From: Candidatus Obscuribacter sp.
GTDB taxonomy: Bacteria > Cyanobacteriota > Vampirovibrionia > Obscuribacterales > Obscuribacteraceae
Reading direction: 5' to 3'
Assembly: GCA_016712465.1 (NCBI GenBank)
Contig: JADJQZ010000001.1
Span: 4,836,001 to 4,900,000, forward strand
DNA: 64,000 nt
Shown here in pieces: positions 44,187-54,028 of the stretch. Below the pieces are notes generated by a model. It worked only from the letters and a program-made list of their open reading frames with translations, was not told the DNA's origin and searched no databases. The translations under genes and the position numbers were made by a program. Each line of letters starts with the position of its first letter. Position 1 is the first letter of the stretch.

Positions 44187-46691
44187 CTACATCGTGCGCG
44201 AATTGGGTCCCAGGGTCGGCAGGGTTACCGTAGACTTGTCCGTAAACTCATACTCCAGGTCACTGACCAACTTGTCCGTCAGTCTGATCAACAAATCCAA
44301 GTCATCGCAAGCCTTTTCCAACCGTCGCTGCCTGAAGGCTTCCTGCAGGCTGCGGCTGAGATCAACCAATCTCTGGGCCTTTATCAGCTCATAAGCCGAA
44401 ACCATGGTGTCCAGCTTAGCTTCCAAACCATTCAAGTCTCCCGCCGTCAGAAGCAGTTTCATCTGATCGAGCTGCGCACAAAAATCCCGGTCGAAAAGCT
44501 CACATATCATCGGCAATAAGGAAGGTTCAAAACTACGCCGCAAATAAGCAAAATCCACCAGCCCCTGAGACTGCATCAAAGCCCGAGCGGTGATACAGGG
44601 AACCGGACGGCCCGGTGTGACTCGCCTTGTCACCGGTCCCAACCAGTGCTCTACCAGCTTCTCCAGTGCCGCAGGATCAACCGGCTTGCTTAGATAATCA
44701 TCCATCCCGCCAAGCAAACACTCCTCCCGCGCACCATCCATGGCATTGGCGGTGACCGCAATCACCGGCACGGACACTCCTCTTCGGGCCTGGATCTCAC
44801 GTATTATTTTGGCGGCCTCGAAGCCGTTCAAACGGGGCATCTGACAATCCAGAAAAACAATACTGTAGCCCTTTTCTTTGAAAGCATGGACAGCTTCCAC
44901 ACCATCGACGGTAACGTCTACTTCAAAGCCCAGATCTGAGAGAAAGAGATTCAGCACCTTCTGGTTGATGGCATGATCATCCGCCACTAGCGCCCGCCGG
45001 TCGCAGGCAGAAATAACAGGCACTTTAGCGCCGGCAGGGCCCTGCTCGCTCACGGCAATACGGCTGGTGAGGCGAGGGTTCTGGGCCGCCCTGCTGAGCA
45101 CCTCGCCCTTACCAAAGTCGGGTGCGATATGAGAAATCAATTCCAAAATATGACTGCGCAGAAGTGGCATAAACAAACTGTAAGCGCTCTCGTGAGAACC
45201 GGCATCGGCTTCGCAGGCGTATACGGCAACAGTCTTGAGAACTTTACTCAAACCGGTGTACTGCAAATACTGCAGCATCGACTGGCATTCCTTTTCATTA
45301 CGCACAAAGTCCAGTACCACGGCATGAAATGGTCGCCCATCCTGCTCCGCCTGGTTGATTATGCGAATGGCCGCTTCCGCTGAACTTGCAGACTGAGCAA
45401 ACAAATCGAAGCTCTCAAACACATCGGACAAGACGGCCACATTATTGACTGTCGGCTCCAGGCATAACAGTCGGACAGGTCTGGAAACTGGACGGCTCGG
45501 CTTAGTCCAGATATCACTGAGAGCGGTCTCGGCCAGTTCATCTTCCAGGGGCAGAAGCAAAGAAAATGTGGAACCCAGATCAGGCACACTCTGCACCTCA
45601 ATGATACCGCCTAGAAGTTCAGCCAGTCGCTTGGAAATCGTCAGGCCAAGACCGGTGCCGGACTTATCGCGCACCCCGATAGCAGTGGACTGTGCAAAAG
45701 GCTCGAATAACTTCTCAATCTGATCCGGATTGATACCGATACCGGTATCGCAGACAGAAAATCTCAACCAGTCCTGATCACTATCTTTCAGGCGACATGA
45801 CTCTACCTTCAAGACAATATGACCGGAAAGCGTGAACTTGACGGCGTTTCCAGCAAGATTGAGCAAAATCTGGCGCAAGCGCTGTGGGTCGGTACGAAAA
45901 CTCTGGGACTCGAGCTGAGACACCGATGAGACAAGCAGTATATTCTTAGCCGCAGCGGCCGGAGTCAATATCTGCGTTACCGCCTCCACAACGGAGACGA
46001 TGTCGCAATCGCGTTTTTCCACCACCAACTTGCCGGCCTCAATTTTTGAGAAATCGAGAACCTCATTGACAATACTCAATAGAGACTGACCGGCCTCTTG
46101 CATCATCAAAACATGCTCGCTGGCCTCTTCACTGAGAGGACCGCGCAGAAGCAACTCAATCATTCCGAGAATGCCGTTAAGCGGAGTTCGCAGTTCATGA
46201 GAAACATTGGCTACAAATTCCGACTTGACCCTGCGGGCATGTTCCAGAGCAACAAGAAGTTTCCGTTCATCATCAACTAAGCGGCAGGTGCCGCACCATT
46301 GATAGGCCGCCCTCGCCTCCTCAAAGGGGGCGGCGTAAATTCGATACCAGCGGTTCTGCCCGTCAAGGCACTTGAGGGAAAGCTCCAACTGAAACGGTCT
46401 GCCTTTGTCGCAATTAGTTCGCCAGCTGTTCTCACCCGACACTGCCGCGCTGGAGTCTTCACAGACTGCCATCCAGCCTTTCTCCGATACAAGATCCCAA
46501 TCGGGTGCACGCAGGGCTAGTGCTTCGGCAGGAAAGTGGCTATCCAGGAATTTGGGTATACCCTCCCCATCGCACAGAAAGACGCGCTCCTGAGTGAAAG
46601 GAGCCACCGCCCGACGCACCGCGGACTCCAGGTGAGTAGTGTCCTCGGACCGTTTTTCTATGCAGTTGTCCGACTCTTCAATGCCGTCCAA
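44187..46691 (-). CDS. Hybrid histidine kinase with two receivers and a His-less Hpt domain
   Basis: An 834-residue cytoplasmic hybrid kinase. A PAS-like domain (about 28-140) precedes HisKA with FVANVSHELRTPLNGILGMI (phospho-His165) and an ATPase domain (NLAGNAVKFT, CDTGIGINPD, GTGLGLTISKRLAELLGG). A first receiver (about 405-525) is degenerate: the acidic pair is reduced to LEPT and the usual Lys is missing. The second receiver (about 570-690) is complete with VADD, phospho-acceptor Asp615 (FLDCQMP) and YLSKPVD. The C-terminus is an Hpt-like helical bundle, but at the place of the phospho-His in the AHxLKGS motif stands Asp761 (KLDTMVSAYEL). There is no adjacent regulator. The start ATG at 46691 keeps the whole PAS domain. 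Confidence 0.87.
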   Translation of the reverse strand: MDGIEESDNCIEKRSEDTTHLESAVRRAVAPFTQERVFLCDGEGIPKFLDSHFPAEALALRAPDWDLVSEKGWMAVCEDSSAAVSGENSWRTNCDKGRPFQLELSLKCLDGQNRWYRIYAAPFEEARAAYQWCGTCRLVDDERKLLVALEHARRVKSEFVANVSHELRTPLNGILGMIELLLRGPLSEEASEHVLMMQEAGQSLLSIVNEVLDFSKIEAGKLVVEKRDCDIVSVVEAVTQILTPAAAAKNILLVSSVSQLESQSFRTDPQRLRQILLNLAGNAVKFTLSGHIVLKVESCRLKDSDQDWLRFSVCDTGIGINPDQIEKLFEPFAQSTAIGVRDKSGTGLGLTISKRLAELLGGIIEVQSVPDLGSTFSLLLPLEDELAETALSDIWTKPSRPVSRPVRLLCLEPTVNNVAVLSDVFESFDLFAQSASSAEAAIRIINQAEQDGRPFHAVVLDFVRNEKECQSMLQYLQYTGLSKVLKTVAVYACEADAGSHESAYSLFMPLLRSHILELISHIAPDFGKGEVLSRAAQNPRLTSRIAVSEQGPAGAKVPVISACDRRALVADDHAINQKVLNLFLSDLGFEVDVTVDGVEAVHAFKEKGYSIVFLDCQMPRLNGFEAAKIIREIQARRGVSVPVIAVTANAMDGAREECLLGGMDDYLSKPVDPAALEKLVEHWLGPVTRRVTPGRPVPCITARALMQSQGLVDFAYLRRSFEPSLLPMICELFDRDFCAQLDQMKLLLTAGDLNGLEAKLDTMVSAYELIKAQRLVDLSRSLQEAFRQRRLEKACDDLDLLIRLTDKLVSDLEYEFTDKSTVTLPTLGPNSRTM

Positions 46692-47003
46692 TAGCTAAAC
46701 CCGCGAAAAGCTGCAAGCGCCAAAACAACCATTTGGCCTGATGCAGCAACTTATAAACACGTCAAACAGAACGACAAAAAAATGCCGCCGCACCAATCGA
46801 ATTCAAACCGCCAAAGCCAATTACCAGAGCTAATTAATAGCCTACCTATATTGAGCGTATTCCCAGCCATCCAGCTTGTCAACCGCCGAAGCGCCATCAG
46901 GCATAAAACTATTTGCAAAAGGAAACCCTTCTGTAAAATTACTCTAAATTCGTGAACTAGCCTTCCCCCGGTCGGGGGAGGAGCCCCCAAGCGACTGCAG
47001 TAT
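46692..47003. other. Intergenic region with GC-rich hairpin
   Basis: About 310 AT-rich bases between two minus-strand genes. A 21-base hairpin at 46961-46981 (CCTTCCCCC with GGGGGAGG) lies 23 bases downstream of the protease stop and may end its transcript, although no T-run follows on the minus strand. An overlapping alternative pairing uses the next CCCCC run at about 46984-46988. The rest should contain the hybrid-kinase promoter; no boxes stand out. Confidence 0.4.
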
Positions 47004-50000
47004 CTACTGCGTGGCTTCCCGCGAGAGGCTGCGATTGCGCAGGCTCAGATAAAGAAGCACGGCCATAGGCGCAAGCAGGTAAATCAAGAATGCCACCATA
47101 TCCGGAGCAAAGGCAGGCAGCCCATAGGCATAAATGGCATAAATGAAAGGCAAGCAGTCATCCAGCACAATTTTAAGCAAATAGGCTACAGGATTCAGTT
47201 TTGCCAGTTTAGCAATGAAGAACCAGACAATCACACTATTGATCAGACCGGATAGAAGAGCAATTAAGTAGTCCTGCCAATGCCTCTCGCCGCTGCACAT
47301 GATCAAATCGTAGAGAAGGCAAAAACCCATGTAGAACCAGAAGTTGCGGCAGAACTTCATATACATGCCGGCGCCTATCAAATAAATGGCAATAGCCAGC
47401 AAGAAAGACTGAGGCAAGTCGAGCAGATCGGAAAAGACCGCCGAGAAATAATCACTGAGACTGCATAAAACATCTATTTGCGCCCCGCGAATCTCGGGCG
47501 AATAGAAATAATAGAGGAAATAGGTGAGGGTCTCCTTCAGCTGGCTGAGTGCCTCCCCGCAAAGAGCAACGATTATTCCGTCCAACCACATTTCCTTTTG
47601 CGAGAGCCGGTCTTGCAATGCTCTCGGACGAAAAGCAGTGGTCAGAATGGCAGCGAAAGTAGAGCGCGGCGAAAGAATTCTAAAAGCCCCAAGAGAAAGG
47701 GCCAGCGCCAGAAATAGCTGCCAGAAGACACTGGCGCTATGCTGCACAAGCTGTAAAAAACGATTGAATACGTAGGTAGCTTCGGTCAAATGAGTTTCGT
47801 ACTGGGCCATGAAGGACGGCCAGTGATTGATCTGTTCAAGAACAGGCACCAGAGCCAGAACAGCCGCCACCACCAGGGGCAGCCGCCAGCGGATTACACC
47901 GGCGCGCAGCAGGCAGAACACCCAGTAAAGCAAGACCAAAACTATGATCACTTTCGTGTAGAGGCGCACGGTAGCAAATATCTTGTCTTGCTTGGTCTCT
48001 TTAATTCTCTCGTAGCGCCAACTATCGGGTATTGTCCAGGCCTGGGCAAAATTACAGGGCAAATCGCCCACGACCTGCAAATAGAACTTATACTCGGCTT
48101 CCCCGACCTTCAAAGACGGCACAACAAAGTCCAGGCTGTAATCACGCCGATTCTTCTCATCCTCCCTCGAAAGCCTGGAGAGCTTAAAGTCTTTGTACTC
48201 GGGGTGCACGCGCCTGATATAAGCAAGAGCCAGCGCCTTGGCGTCCTCCTCAGAGAGTCGCGCGCCGGGGGCATCGTCATCTTCTTTCAAATCCAGGGAA
48301 TACTCGGAACCGTCAGCTCTCAGCTCGACCCTGTACTCAGTGGGATCCATGAAGCGAAAGAAGCTAACGGACCAGACCAGACCGGGCTGGGTTAAACGAC
48401 TGAGCTCAAGGGTTCTGGGTCTTTTCACCTGTTCAAAGAGATACTGCATCTCTTCCATGGCTACATTGGCCGAGAGAACCGGCACGGCAATGTGATTTTT
48501 GACATTGATGCCGGCTTTCTGCAAAATGAGCCGCGCCTTTGCCACCGCCTGCTCCCGCCCGATCTGGCAACGGGCATCATCACCGCAAGTGGGCAAACGA
48601 ATGAAGAAAGTAATGGTCAAGAGAACCAGCGAGGAAATGCCGGCGATCAATCGAAACCGTCTGGAGAATCCTTTGTACACATAAATATCATGAACACTGT
48701 CGGCACCAGGGGTTGTCGCCGCGGCAGCAGCGCCGAATGACTTGCTTACGGCCTCATTGGTGAGAGCAGCGTCCCCGCCCTCATGCACCGCTGTTTCTCC
48801 ATCCACCTGCGGCGAGGCTGCCCGCAGCCTGGTGACGAAGAGGGAAACAAAGAAGAGCAGTAGAAACGGCACAAGGGGAATGAAGGACGACAGCCAGAGC
48901 CAGAGTTGACCCGGGCCAACCGAGAGGAGCGGTTTGACATCAAGAAAGGCATCTAAGAGGTAGTGCCCGATGAAGCAAGGCAGAAGCCCGTAGCGCCGCA
49001 AAACAAAGCCGTAAAAAAGACCGACTACGGTCAGCTCCACACCGCGGGCAAAGCAAGGTTGCTGGGGATAAGAACTGTGCATAAAGGCCCAGATGACCGC
49101 CTGCAAAAGATTAGCCAGCCAGAAGCGACCGGTGGCTTTCCAGGCCAGGGACAAACCCACAATTCTTGCCACTGTTTCTTCCTGGGAAGCAGCATGTAAC
49201 CCAAGAGAAACGGCCGAATAAAACGGCACCGTAGCGCTCAACACCTCCACACTGTCTATGCCGCTCGGGCACCAGAAACTGAATTTTTCACCCAGCAGGT
49301 AATAAAGAACAATCCAGCCCAGGTGCACCAGGGCCACCAGGTAGCCTATGTAGAGCGCCTTTGAACCTTCCCTGGTGAAAAAACCGGCCGGTTTGAGGAA
49401 ATTCTCCAGGGCCACCCGGCCGGGGTAAAAGTGCCTGTAAACCACATCGGCACCGCCGAAAAGCAGTCCGCCAAAAAGCATCGACCCGAGAGCCGAGGCC
49501 CCGGAGCGACCAAAATAGGCGAGCAAGTAATCGTTATAAGAGGAAGTAGTATCGTAAGCGGCCTGAATCGATTCGAAGTCATTGACGCAGTCAAGAAAGC
49601 CCGTCAGGGCCATGGTCAAGCCGCCGAATACGGCGAACCGCCAGCGCATCTGCTTGCGAGAAAGGGCCCAGGGCACAACCAGAGCAGAGATTATCTGGAG
49701 AGTGCTGTAGAAAATATTGGCAATGCGCTGCAAGAGTTCATTGTATGAACGCATGTTGTTGTACTTGCGACTCCAACTGTCGGGCACGAACAAGTAGCGG
49801 TTGTAACCGGTGACCATATTGCCTGAGACTTCCACGAAATGCCTCAGCTTGCCGCCGTGAAAATCCTCCCGCTTATCCTCAAAAGTAAAAGAATGATCGG
49901 TTCGATGCACCCTGGCATTGGTCTCGTCTCGCACCAACTTGAGCGTGCCTTCCTGCACTCGCCCTTCCAGCTTGAGAAAATCGGAAGCAAGGTAGAGCGC

Positions 50001-50501
50001 CTCTTGATGACTCAGACTGGGCAGACGCCGCTCTTCCTCCAGGGTGCGCAAATAACCCACCAGGGCGCCGTCCGGCGAAAGCCAGACCCGGCATTGCTCA
50101 ATGGTAAACTCCCGGCAAAAGCGCACAGACCAGGCCCAGACCGGCACCTTGTCACGCATGATGGCTCCGGCCTGAGAAAGACCGAGTTCGTATTCGAGAA
50201 AGGTTTTAGCCTCATCGAAGCTGGTGAAAGTTATGGACTCAATCTCTTTTTTCCTGGCCCCATCCGCTTTATCAAGGGGCCAGAGGCGTCCATCGTAACC
50301 TTGCTGACCGGCAAAACTGCGAGCTCGCTGCACAATTTCACTGCGACTGAGGGGCAGCGATAGGGAAGCCGTGGGGAATACATTGCTTTGCAACCGGGCG
50401 TATAAAAGCCCACCCAGAAGAGCCAGAATGAGCAAAACCAGAGCAACCCTGTCCCGCTTGCTCCCAGTTTCTTCAGGCCCCGGGGTTTCCATCTCTTTCA
50501 C
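47004..50501 (-). CDS. Duplicated CPBP (CAAX-type) intramembrane protease
   Basis: A 1165-residue membrane protein built of two similar halves. Each half has a signal-anchor-like segment, an extracytoplasmic alpha-beta domain (W-S-V-R/S-F phrase: VWAWSVRFCREF in half one, LVWSVSFFRFMDPTEYRVEL in half two; both followed by FVPDSWSRKY or TIPDSWRYER), then a bundle of membrane helices. Only the first bundle carries the CPBP protease motifs: EETVAR (Glu441, Glu442, Arg446), WAFMHSS (His475) and FIGHYLLD (a later His near 513). The second bundle (about 840-1150) has no EExxxR. CPBP proteases process prenylated proteins or bacteriocins and immunity factors, but the target here is unknown. Confidence 0.8.
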   Translation of the reverse strand: MKEMETPGPEETGSKRDRVALVLLILALLGGLLYARLQSNVFPTASLSLPLSRSEIVQRARSFAGQQGYDGRLWPLDKADGARKKEIESITFTSFDEAKTFLEYELGLSQAGAIMRDKVPVWAWSVRFCREFTIEQCRVWLSPDGALVGYLRTLEEERRLPSLSHQEALYLASDFLKLEGRVQEGTLKLVRDETNARVHRTDHSFTFEDKREDFHGGKLRHFVEVSGNMVTGYNRYLFVPDSWSRKYNNMRSYNELLQRIANIFYSTLQIISALVVPWALSRKQMRWRFAVFGGLTMALTGFLDCVNDFESIQAAYDTTSSYNDYLLAYFGRSGASALGSMLFGGLLFGGADVVYRHFYPGRVALENFLKPAGFFTREGSKALYIGYLVALVHLGWIVLYYLLGEKFSFWCPSGIDSVEVLSATVPFYSAVSLGLHAASQEETVARIVGLSLAWKATGRFWLANLLQAVIWAFMHSSYPQQPCFARGVELTVVGLFYGFVLRRYGLLPCFIGHYLLDAFLDVKPLLSVGPGQLWLWLSSFIPLVPFLLLFFVSLFVTRLRAASPQVDGETAVHEGGDAALTNEAVSKSFGAAAAATTPGADSVHDIYVYKGFSRRFRLIAGISSLVLLTITFFIRLPTCGDDARCQIGREQAVAKARLILQKAGINVKNHIAVPVLSANVAMEEMQYLFEQVKRPRTLELSRLTQPGLVWSVSFFRFMDPTEYRVELRADGSEYSLDLKEDDDAPGARLSEEDAKALALAYIRRVHPEYKDFKLSRLSREDEKNRRDYSLDFVVPSLKVGEAEYKFYLQVVGDLPCNFAQAWTIPDSWRYERIKETKQDKIFATVRLYTKVIIVLVLLYWVFCLLRAGVIRWRLPLVVAAVLALVPVLEQINHWPSFMAQYETHLTEATYVFNRFLQLVQHSASVFWQLFLALALSLGAFRILSPRSTFAAILTTAFRPRALQDRLSQKEMWLDGIIVALCGEALSQLKETLTYFLYYFYSPEIRGAQIDVLCSLSDYFSAVFSDLLDLPQSFLLAIAIYLIGAGMYMKFCRNFWFYMGFCLLYDLIMCSGERHWQDYLIALLSGLINSVIVWFFIAKLAKLNPVAYLLKIVLDDCLPFIYAIYAYGLPAFAPDMVAFLIYLLAPMAVLLYLSLRNRSLSREATQ

Positions 50502-50713
50502 GTTGATTCTTTGACTGTTCGATTTGATAATACCAGGCTCACAGACATTAACAAAACCTGAAATTTCCCAACTCAGTCCCCGCCAACGCCCCGAGAAGTG
50601 GCGCCGGTAGCGGACTCCATCAGCTAGCCCCGGCGACGATTATCGACAAACAAGATGCCGAGGGGGTAATATGGACGTTTTGTTACAAGTGCTTGTGAGG
50701 CACCGATTTCGCC

Positions 50714-52066
50714 GTGGCTACAAAGTCCGAAACTTATATGTGGGACAGGGAGCGCGAGACGATCTCCCGCTCAGACCTGAAGAACTTGCAACTGGCAAGA
50801 CTGAAGCAGGTATTGGAAAGAGTCTGGCACAATGTGCCCACTCTCAAAAAACGCTTTCAAGAAGCCGGCATTGATGAAACAACCATAAGCAACTTGCAAG
50901 ACGTCGAGGCGCTTAAAGACTTCCCCTTCATGAAGAAGTCCGACCTGAGGGACAACTATCCTTTTGGTCTCTTCGCCAGCCCCATGAAAGAAGTCAATCG
51001 ACTGCACTGTTCCTCCGGCACCAAAGGCAAACCGACGGTGGTGGGTTACACCAAGCAAGATCTGGAGCACTGGGCGGAAGCCTGCGCACGCTCTCTGGCT
51101 GCGGCCGGTGGCAGACCAGGCGACATCATTCATAACAGCTACGGCTACGGGCTTTTCACCGGCGGTCTTGGAATGCACTACGGAGCCGAAAGATTAGGCG
51201 CCACCGTGGTTCCAGCTTCAGGCGGCCGCACCCAGCAACAGATTATGCTGCTGCAAGACTTCGGCGCACGCATCATTCTCGCCACTCCGTCTTACATGCT
51301 CAACATGGCCTACACCATGCTCGAGCTTGGTATACCAAGAGATTCCATCAAACTAGAAATTGGCATCTTCGGAGCCGAGCCCTGGACCGAAGAAATGCGC
51401 GCTCAACTGGAGAGCCTGCTCAAAATTCAAGCCCTGGATATCTATGGCTTGTCGGAAGTAATGGGACCGGGCGTCTCCATGGAATGCATTGAAGGTAAGA
51501 ACGGTCTGCACATCTGGGAAGACCTCTTCATTCCGGAGATCATCGATCCCAAAACCGGTGAAGTTCTACCAGACGGTGAAGAAGGCGAGCTGGTCTTCAC
51601 CACGCTCACCAAGGAAGCCATACCGGTTATTCGTTATCGCACAGGCGATCTCTGTCGCCTCATGGCCGAGCCCTGCGTCTGCGGTAGAACCTTCAAGCGC
51701 ATGACCAAGATCAAAGCCCGTCTGGATGACATGCTCATCATCAGAGGCGTCAATCTTTACCCCTCCGAAATCGAGAAATGCCTCCTCTCCATGGAAGAGC
51801 TGGCACCACACTACCAACTGGTGGTGGACCGCCACAAAGCCCTCGACACCCTGGAAGTACAGGTGGAAGTAACGGAAGAACTGATTGGCCGCTGGGGCAA
51901 ATTTGAAAACGGCCACGTGGAACTGAGCTCACTTTGCGAAGGCATTCAAAACTTACTGAAAGACTCCCTTGGTCTGACAGCCGATGTAAAACTAATGGAG
52001 CCTCGCTCCCTACCGCGCTCTGAAGGCAAGGCAGTGAGAGTGGTAGACAAACGCCTCAAGAGTTAA
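50714..52066 (+). CDS. Phenylacetate-CoA ligase family enzyme
   Basis: An AMP-forming acyl-CoA ligase of the PaaK family that activates an aromatic or related acid. It begins MWDRERETISRSDLKNLQ after eight extra residues, and has LHCSSGTKGKPTVVGYT (the AMP-binding P-loop), HNSYGYGLFTGGLGMHYGAE, GIFGAEPWTEEM, IYGLSEVMGPGVSMEC, GELVFTTLTKEAIPVIRYRTGD and FKRMTKIKARLDDMLIIRGVNLYPSEIE, all diagnostic. The frame opens at a GTG at 50714 with GAGG 13 bases upstream; the ATG at 50738 (giving MWDRER) matches family starts better but has no ribosome site. It heads a four-gene unit with three crotonase-fold enzymes. Confidence 0.88.
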   Translation: MATKSETYMWDRERETISRSDLKNLQLARLKQVLERVWHNVPTLKKRFQEAGIDETTISNLQDVEALKDFPFMKKSDLRDNYPFGLFASPMKEVNRLHCSSGTKGKPTVVGYTKQDLEHWAEACARSLAAAGGRPGDIIHNSYGYGLFTGGLGMHYGAERLGATVVPASGGRTQQQIMLLQDFGARIILATPSYMLNMAYTMLELGIPRDSIKLEIGIFGAEPWTEEMRAQLESLLKIQALDIYGLSEVMGPGVSMECIEGKNGLHIWEDLFIPEIIDPKTGEVLPDGEEGELVFTTLTKEAIPVIRYRTGDLCRLMAEPCVCGRTFKRMTKIKARLDDMLIIRGVNLYPSEIEKCLLSMEELAPHYQLVVDRHKALDTLEVQVEVTEELIGRWGKFENGHVELSSLCEGIQNLLKDSLGLTADVKLMEPRSLPRSEGKAVRVVDKRLKS

Positions 52067-52176
52067 ATGACCAAAGCTTATTGAAAAACGTAATTTAAAA
52101 TACCGGCAGCAGCAATTGCCGCTCAAGGCAGGCGATAGCTCAAGATAATCCCAGGCAAAAGCAAGGAAGACAACTA

Positions 52177-53148
52177 ATGGCACAGCCCAACTCAGCCGAG
52201 GCAGTTTTCACGGGACTTCCCGCCGAAGCTTATGGATTCAAACGGATTATCTACGTCAAACAAAGCTATGTAGCCACCATCACCATCAACCGCCCGGACG
52301 TACTAAACTGCTTCGATACCCTCACCTTGAAGGAACTGGGGCAGGCCTTTATGGACGCTGCGGCCGACGACAACATCGCCGTGGTGGTCATCACCGGTGC
52401 CGGAGAGAAAGCCTTCTGCACCGGCGCCGACTTAAAAGAGCAAGAAGAGCAAATTCTGAAAAAACCGAACAACTACCACAAGTGGATGTATCAGTTTATT
52501 GAAATGCACGACCGCCTGCGCAACATCGGCAAACCAACCATCGCCCGGCTGAACGGTATGACCGTGGGCGGCGGCAACGAGCTAAATATGGCTTGTGATC
52601 TGGCGGTGGCAGCCGACCATGTCATCATCAGACAGGTGGGAGCGGCCCGCGGCAGTGTCGCCGCCGGTGGTGCCACCCAGTGGCTACCAATGATCGTAGG
52701 CGACAGAAGAGCGAGAGAAATGCTGCTTCTCTGCGAACCAATAGACGCCTACACCGCCCTCGACTGGGGTCTCGTCAACCAGGTAGTACCGGCATCCATG
52801 CTCGATCAAGCCGTAGCCGAACTGGCAGAAAAGCTCTACAACAAACTGCCCGAGTGCACCCGTTACACCAAACAACAGCTAAACTTCTGGAGAGATTTCT
52901 CATGGTCTATGACCATAGGCCATGCCAGAGACTGGCTCACCCTCCATGCCGGACAATTTGAAACGGCGGAAGGTCTAAGATCATTCCGCAAAAAACAACC
53001 CATGAATTACGGCAAAATCCGCTGCAAAGAAGCCGGGCAAGCGGAAGCCCTGAACCTGGCCATGGACACCAAACCATGCCAGGCTTGCCACGGAGAAATG
53101 CCGGTCAGCTTCGGCTTTTGCGGCCAATGCGGCGAAAAACTGAGTTAG
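52177..53148 (+). CDS. Crotonase-family enzyme with C-terminal zinc ribbon
   Basis: A 323-residue enoyl-CoA hydratase/isomerase superfamily member. The oxyanion-hole parts are AFCTGADLK and MTVGGGNELNMACDLAVAAD, where one catalytic Glu is kept. At the second position the family's PE is replaced by QVGAARGSVAAGGATQWLPM, a form seen in ring-cleaving or dihydroxynaphthoyl-like crotonases, so a C-C hydrolase or lyase reaction is possible. Unusually, the last 30 residues carry two CxxC pairs (CQACHGEMPVSFGFCGQCGE), a small zinc ribbon. The gene lies 110 bases after the ligase and 49 before the next hydratase. Confidence 0.8.
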   Translation: MAQPNSAEAVFTGLPAEAYGFKRIIYVKQSYVATITINRPDVLNCFDTLTLKELGQAFMDAAADDNIAVVVITGAGEKAFCTGADLKEQEEQILKKPNNYHKWMYQFIEMHDRLRNIGKPTIARLNGMTVGGGNELNMACDLAVAADHVIIRQVGAARGSVAAGGATQWLPMIVGDRRAREMLLLCEPIDAYTALDWGLVNQVVPASMLDQAVAELAEKLYNKLPECTRYTKQQLNFWRDFSWSMTIGHARDWLTLHAGQFETAEGLRSFRKKQPMNYGKIRCKEAGQAEALNLAMDTKPCQACHGEMPVSFGFCGQCGEKLS

Positions 53149-53197
53149 ACAAGACACTGGACCCTTCACACGAGATGAAATCTAAGCAGGAGAAGAG

Positions 53198-53995
53198 ATG
53201 GTAATGACAATCACCTATAAAAACATCACCACAGCCAGAGAAGAAGCCGGGCAGGCTTTCATCGGCATCGCCACACTGAACCGACCCAGTGTTCTAAATG
53301 CTCTCAATCATGAACTAATGACCGAACTGGTGGCCGCCCTGCAAGAATTCGACCAGGACGAAACTGTGCGGGCCATCGTCATCACGGGCAGTGACAGAGC
53401 CTTTGCCGCCGGTGCCGACATCAAAGAAATGTGCGACGAAACAACAGTGTCCATGATGCTCAAGGACAGACTGGCCACCTGGGACAAAATCAAGAACATC
53501 AAGAAACCAATAATCGCTGCCGTAAGCGGCTTCGCCTTAGGCGGCGGCTGCGAACTCTCCATGATGTGCGACATCATCATCGCTTCCGAAACCGCCCAGT
53601 TCGGACAACCGGAAATCAATATCGGCGTCATCCCCGGAGCCGGCGGCACCCAGCGCCTCACCCGCGTACTGGGCAAGTACAAAGCCATGGAATTGACCCT
53701 CACAGGCCGCCCCTTCAGCGCCAAAGAAGCCCTGGAACTTGGTCTGGTCAACAAAGTATTGCCCGTGGAACTCTACCTGGAAGAAGCCAAAGCCATGGCC
53801 AGAGAAATTGCGGCCAAATCTCCCATTGCCGTAAGACTGGCTAAAGAAGCCGTACTAAAATCCTTTGACGGCACCCTCGATGAAGGTCTCACCTTTGAGC
53901 GCAAAAACTTCTATATGCTCTTCTCCTCCGAAGATCAAAAAGAAGGCATGAAAGCCTTCCTGGAAAAACGCAAAGCCGTCTTCACCGGTCGCTAA
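53198..53995 (+). CDS. Enoyl-CoA hydratase (PaaF/crotonase-like)
   Basis: A 265-residue hydratase with both catalytic glutamates: GFALGGGCELSMMCD and FGQPEINIGVIPGAGGTQRL, plus FAAGADIKEM at the oxyanion hole. These features match classic 2,3-enoyl-CoA hydratase (crotonase, PaaF), adding water to an enoyl-CoA in beta-oxidation or phenylacetate degradation. AGGAGA precedes two close ATGs at 53198 and 53204; the first is reported, the second would give MTITYKN. In an operon with the PaaG-like gene 33 bases downstream. Confidence 0.88.
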   Translation: MVMTITYKNITTAREEAGQAFIGIATLNRPSVLNALNHELMTELVAALQEFDQDETVRAIVITGSDRAFAAGADIKEMCDETTVSMMLKDRLATWDKIKNIKKPIIAAVSGFALGGGCELSMMCDIIIASETAQFGQPEINIGVIPGAGGTQRLTRVLGKYKAMELTLTGRPFSAKEALELGLVNKVLPVELYLEEAKAMAREIAAKSPIAVRLAKEAVLKSFDGTLDEGLTFERKNFYMLFSSEDQKEGMKAFLEKRKAVFTGR

Positions 53996-54028
53996 CGCTC
54001 AATTTCACTCACAAGGAAAAGAAAAAAA

